NCBI GenBank assembly: GCA_000310025.1
Contig: FN649758.1
Location: 3,770,665 to 3,834,664, forward strand
Direction of reading: 5' to 3'
From: Ectocarpus siliculosus
Taxonomy: Eukaryota; Sar; Phaeophyceae; Ectocarpales; Ectocarpaceae
DNA: 64,000 nucleotides
This document shows, one piece after another, positions 60,703 to 64,000 of this stretch; position 1 is the first letter of the stretch; the number at the start of each line of letters is the position of its first letter. The notes beneath the pieces were generated by a model that saw only the letters and a program-made list of their open reading frames with translations, did not search any database and had not been told where the DNA came from. Both the position numbers and the translations under genes were made by a program.

Positions 60703-63700
60703 ATTTTACGTGCTGACGAACACGGGCGGGATCTTCTTCGCGAAAGGCTTTGCCGCCGAGTTCGACTCTCTCAAGCCGTTGCTCACGCTCACGGGTTCAT
60801 CGGAGGTCTCTCTGGAAAGGGGAGGTTCAGGTAGGCGAGAGGAGGCCGCCCACGCTTTCCATGCCGTGCACATGTGCGTTTTTCTTTCGCGTAAGCAGTT
60901 CGGTATTGTCACGCTCGGGACGATGTTAAGACACCCAACCGGTTTCCGCGTGCGGCAGGATATCGCAGCGTTTGTTCTTGGGTCTCATCGGGGTAAGTGC
61001 ACAACAGCGGTGTCGGCGTCGTCTTCGGCAGGCAAAGCGCCACCGTAGCCTGGGGTCGAGACAAACCAGTATGGGGTACGTAAAAGCTTACCTGCGAGGG
61101 GTAATCCTGCTGTCGCTGTTATTGCAATCCTCAGCCGACCGCCCTGCCTTCACCGCCGTTTCTTTGACACCCCCCCCCCCCGTGTGGCCCGCGCGCGCGC
61201 TTGTACTGTCGTGCTTGCCTCTTGATTTCTCTCTCTAGCCGACTCGGGGTACGTCATGAGGATAACCACGAGGGGGAACAAGCCACCGCCTCTGGAGCTA
61301 GAGGCGTCAAGGTAAAGCGAGCTTGACGCAGTCGCCGTGTGCACGTTGCACTAGCGTTCCCTGCGAGCCGGTTGAAATATATGTATGCCCAAAGCGATCA
61401 GTATTCAGGTAGTATGCTTGAATTACGTGCCAGCAAGCACGCAAGGTGGCGTCCTGAGCCGTGCCTACTTGCTTGCCTGCCTTTGAGTGAGCATGCGGCG
61501 TTAGAGACCTTCTGGGTGCAAACACGCATCCCGGGTTTTTTTCAACGTGGAACGGGCTTCGTGATACATGTGTTTCTCTGTCGGCCGGAGAACGCGTAGG
61601 ACGCGTTGCGCTCGCGCGAAGTGTGTTGGCCTAGCTTATGAGCCGGTGCCGGCTGTCTGCTCCGAGGTGTGATTTTGTGATGTTACTAGATTTTCCGGGA
61701 TGTAGGGCGCAATAACCTTCGAAACGAGGATTCTGCCGCTCCACTGGTGTCGATGTCCACAATGCTCCAGAGTCATCACGAAACTTATGGTTGTGTGCCC
61801 TTTTGATGCCGCAGTGAGCCCGAAACTGTGGCTTGGTCTCAAGTGGTTCACGACGTTATCGAGCTGGTCGGGACTATTAACGGAGACCAGTACGCGGCAC
61901 AGCCTCGGCCGCTTGGAGGTGAGCGCAGGGACAAGTGGTGGTGGGGGGGGGGGGTCAGACACAAATATCCTCTCCGTTCAGCACGTTCACGCTCACGTAT
62001 GGCCTCATCTCGGCGTGATATATTTTTTCGTTTGCTACTGCTGTACCCCGGTCGTTTCTTTTTGATCGGGTGTTGTTGTGCAGGGATGTGTCTAGGCCTC
62101 GCTTTCTTTGTTGAAGTACTCCCGGTCGTGTGTTGTGCACTCGATACTTACCAGCTTGTTGCTTGGGTGCGTTGGTAATGAGGTGTCGGTGACATGCCTA
62201 AACTTAAAGCTCATTGACACAGACTATGCCGCCGTTTTCGAGTTCGCGAGTCGTCATGCCTTTCTGTCTCACTTCTTCAGTCTGTCTCGTGTGGCGGGCG
62301 CGTTCACTCTGGCGGTTTTATTTGCGGGCGCCCTAGTCCCGTGCGATATTCTAATGAGCAAGCCTGTTTTGTGTGTTTTTTGCTGCGCCGAGTGTACCCA
62401 GCGTTTGATGTAGTTTATGGTCCTCCACGTGCTCACGTGTAGCACCCGCACTCGCGTACCCCCTCCCCATGGACACACCGGCAGGCTTGAGGGTTGGAGA
62501 TGAGGGGTGGTACTTGGAACCGACCGGCCGCATGGCGCTCTACACGGTGAGGTTACCCAGCCGGTCGTTTTTGTTGCTGGTACAGCGAGGTGCACAGCAA
62601 TTGCGATGTCGGCTCACCACGTATGCGCCTGTTTTGGGCACGTGGGTTGGTGCCCCTGTGTCCACGTCTCTCTCACCCTCCCTCTACCTGGCGTGTTTCG
62701 GTTTACCCTGAGTTGAATCGTGGTGTTTTGGCGTGGCGTATGTACTATTATACCGATCGAGGAATGTATGGCGTCCGAGTTGTGAAAGGGAATAGACGAA
62801 AATACATTCAAATTAGAGCCCTCGCACTTTGGACGATTCTGTCACGAAAGCGAATGTCAGTTTTGAAGGAAACACGGAACCTCGAGCCAGAACCAGTACA
62901 AGATGGTGGTTTTCATGGACGACTTATCTATGTTCACTACAGCACCAAATACTGCTGGATGTAAATTTGCGGTAGTTTGCAGTAGAGGGTCTGCGAATAG
63001 AATGTGCCCTGTGGATCTCGGGATCATCGTTTGAGACGGAGACTTGCGAGCGCGTTGTATCTAGTCAATGTACGGGTATGTGTCTCTGACACAACCTCGA
63101 GATCTTTCGCCGGAACAACCCAGAATTTATAGACCGGGACACCTTCGTGTTATCATCCGCCCCCCATCAAAAGGGTAAGGATCGATCACTTCACGGCAAG
63201 CGACAAACGAGTACCTACCCCCCCCCCCTCCCCCGCGTTCCATTTCGCCTCTCGCGCCGGGAAAAGCTCAACTCGCACCGAAGGTGGGCAGTACAAGACA
63301 GGAGGGAGTACGACGAGCCCACGGTGCTGAACTGGATCGCTGGCGACAGAGTGAGCAGGACCAGCAGCAGCGGCAGCAACAGCGCGAGGCTGGGCTACCC
63401 CTCGCAAAGCGGGGCTTCTGCTACTGGTTCTTCTGCGGACCAGGTACGTTGTTCCGCCGTACCGTATGTATTTGTACGGGTGGCGCCGCCGCGCCCCTCC
63501 GTGCTGTCCCCCGCTTGCTCCTGCTGCTCGCTCTCTCACGAGGTAGATGCAGCAAGGGACAAGTTTACGTCCCCCCTTTTTGCTTTGCTCCTTTCTTTTC
63601 CGTCGTTCAGGATCGTCCTATGATACCAACAAACGTTGTCGTCCATCCCGATCGTTTTCCTGTGTGTGTTGTGGGGCCTGAAACCTCGCACGTCGCCGCA

Positions 63701-63856
63701 CCGGGGCGCGCGCTCTTGCCCCCTCCTGGCACTCTCGCGCGCATGAAGCAGGGCTCTGGGAGCCCAGATTATCCGGTCAACAGCGGCCGCGGGTCCCCAG
63801 ACCCCGCGCCGCCCGCCCACCCGGCCGACTACCCGAGCCAACATTCCCACTCGCAG
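60703..63856 (+). CDS. PH-domain protein, partial (7 exons seen; both ends missing)
   Basis: Exons 60703-60830, 61239-61311, 61815-61918, 62485-62546, 63102-63174, 63292-63443 and 63611-63856 join in phase with GT-AG ends, 279 codons. The first three code for a pleckstrin-homology fold: F-Y-V-L-T-N strand, a strand-rich middle, R-G-N-K-P-P-P-L-E-L-E-A then E-P-E-T-V-A-W-S-Q-V-V-H-D-V-I-E-L, the C-terminal helix with its invariant Trp. PH domains usually bind phosphoinositides or small GTPases; which one is not visible. Next come G-D-E-G-W-Y, F-R-R-N-N-P-E-F-I-D-R-D and D-E-P-T-V-L-N-W, a region I do not recognise, then a Ser-rich and a Pro-rich disordered part. The last donor (CAG|GTAGG, 63857) shows the gene runs on past the window. 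The 5' exons are unresolved; a tiny ATG exon at 60365-60400 is possible but its phase needs one more exon between. Confidence 0.72.
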
Positions 63857-64000
63857 GTAGGTTGTTGAGCCGAAACGTGTTCGTGTTGACCAATCAAACG
63901 TTGTAGCAGTCGGGCAGGCACGTGAGACAAGCGCTTGATATGGGCCAGGCGTTTGTGTTGCTTCCCTAGGCCCGAACCCGCTTTTTTGTTGACATCCACT

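Overview
The window looks like nuclear DNA of a stramenopile, most likely a brown alga of the Ectocarpus type. That is an inference. The evidence is intron-dense genes with GT-AG junctions, moderately high GC, many CAG/CTG and CT microsatellites, a heterokont-style plastid presequence (signal peptide ending in S-A-S-S-F) and an RP2-family flagellar/trafficking protein. Two runs of exactly 100 N (24830-24929 and 47870-47969) mark it as an assembled eukaryotic scaffold. No prokaryotic operon, CRISPR array, rRNA or intact tRNA gene was seen. Most long uninterrupted reading frames here are intron, UTR or low-complexity sequence. I rebuilt the genes by reading splice sites and checking that exon phases add up; nothing was confirmed by transcripts, and single splice sites may be off by a few bases.

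Layout: (1) 492-1627, minus: small secreted Cys-rich protein, 3 exons. (2) 1628-9058: gene-poor, with a ~305-bp tandem repeat (4673-5490), short CCCATGG-type repeats and decayed repeats. (3) 9059-16629, minus: 13-exon coiled-coil protein of unknown function. (4) 16881-17056: MITE-like element with 23-bp terminal inverted repeats. (5) 17188-29859, minus: large gene starting with an RP2/TBCC domain and apparently running into a long disordered tail with seven [KR][IV]GW[DNS] octapeptides. (6) 30359-34592, plus: plastid-targeted CGFS monothiol glutaredoxin, head-to-head with gene 5. (7) 36475-38485, minus: small single-pass membrane protein. (8) 41065-41226: second MITE-like element. (9) 42353-44603 (or 46319), plus: ARL1 small GTPase. 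(10) 47520-47751, plus: MULE transposase exon running toward an assembly gap. (11) 50723-58397, minus: 13-exon TPR protein, 830 aa. (12) 60703-63856, plus: PH-domain protein continuing beyond the window.

The genes do not form one pathway. Two have a family-level connection: RP2-type TBCC domains are GTPase-activating proteins for ARL-family GTPases (ARL3 in animals), and an ARL1 lies 12 kb away. Proximity alone does not show interaction. The most unusual object is the repeated Trp-octapeptide array joined in phase to the RP2/TBCC domain.
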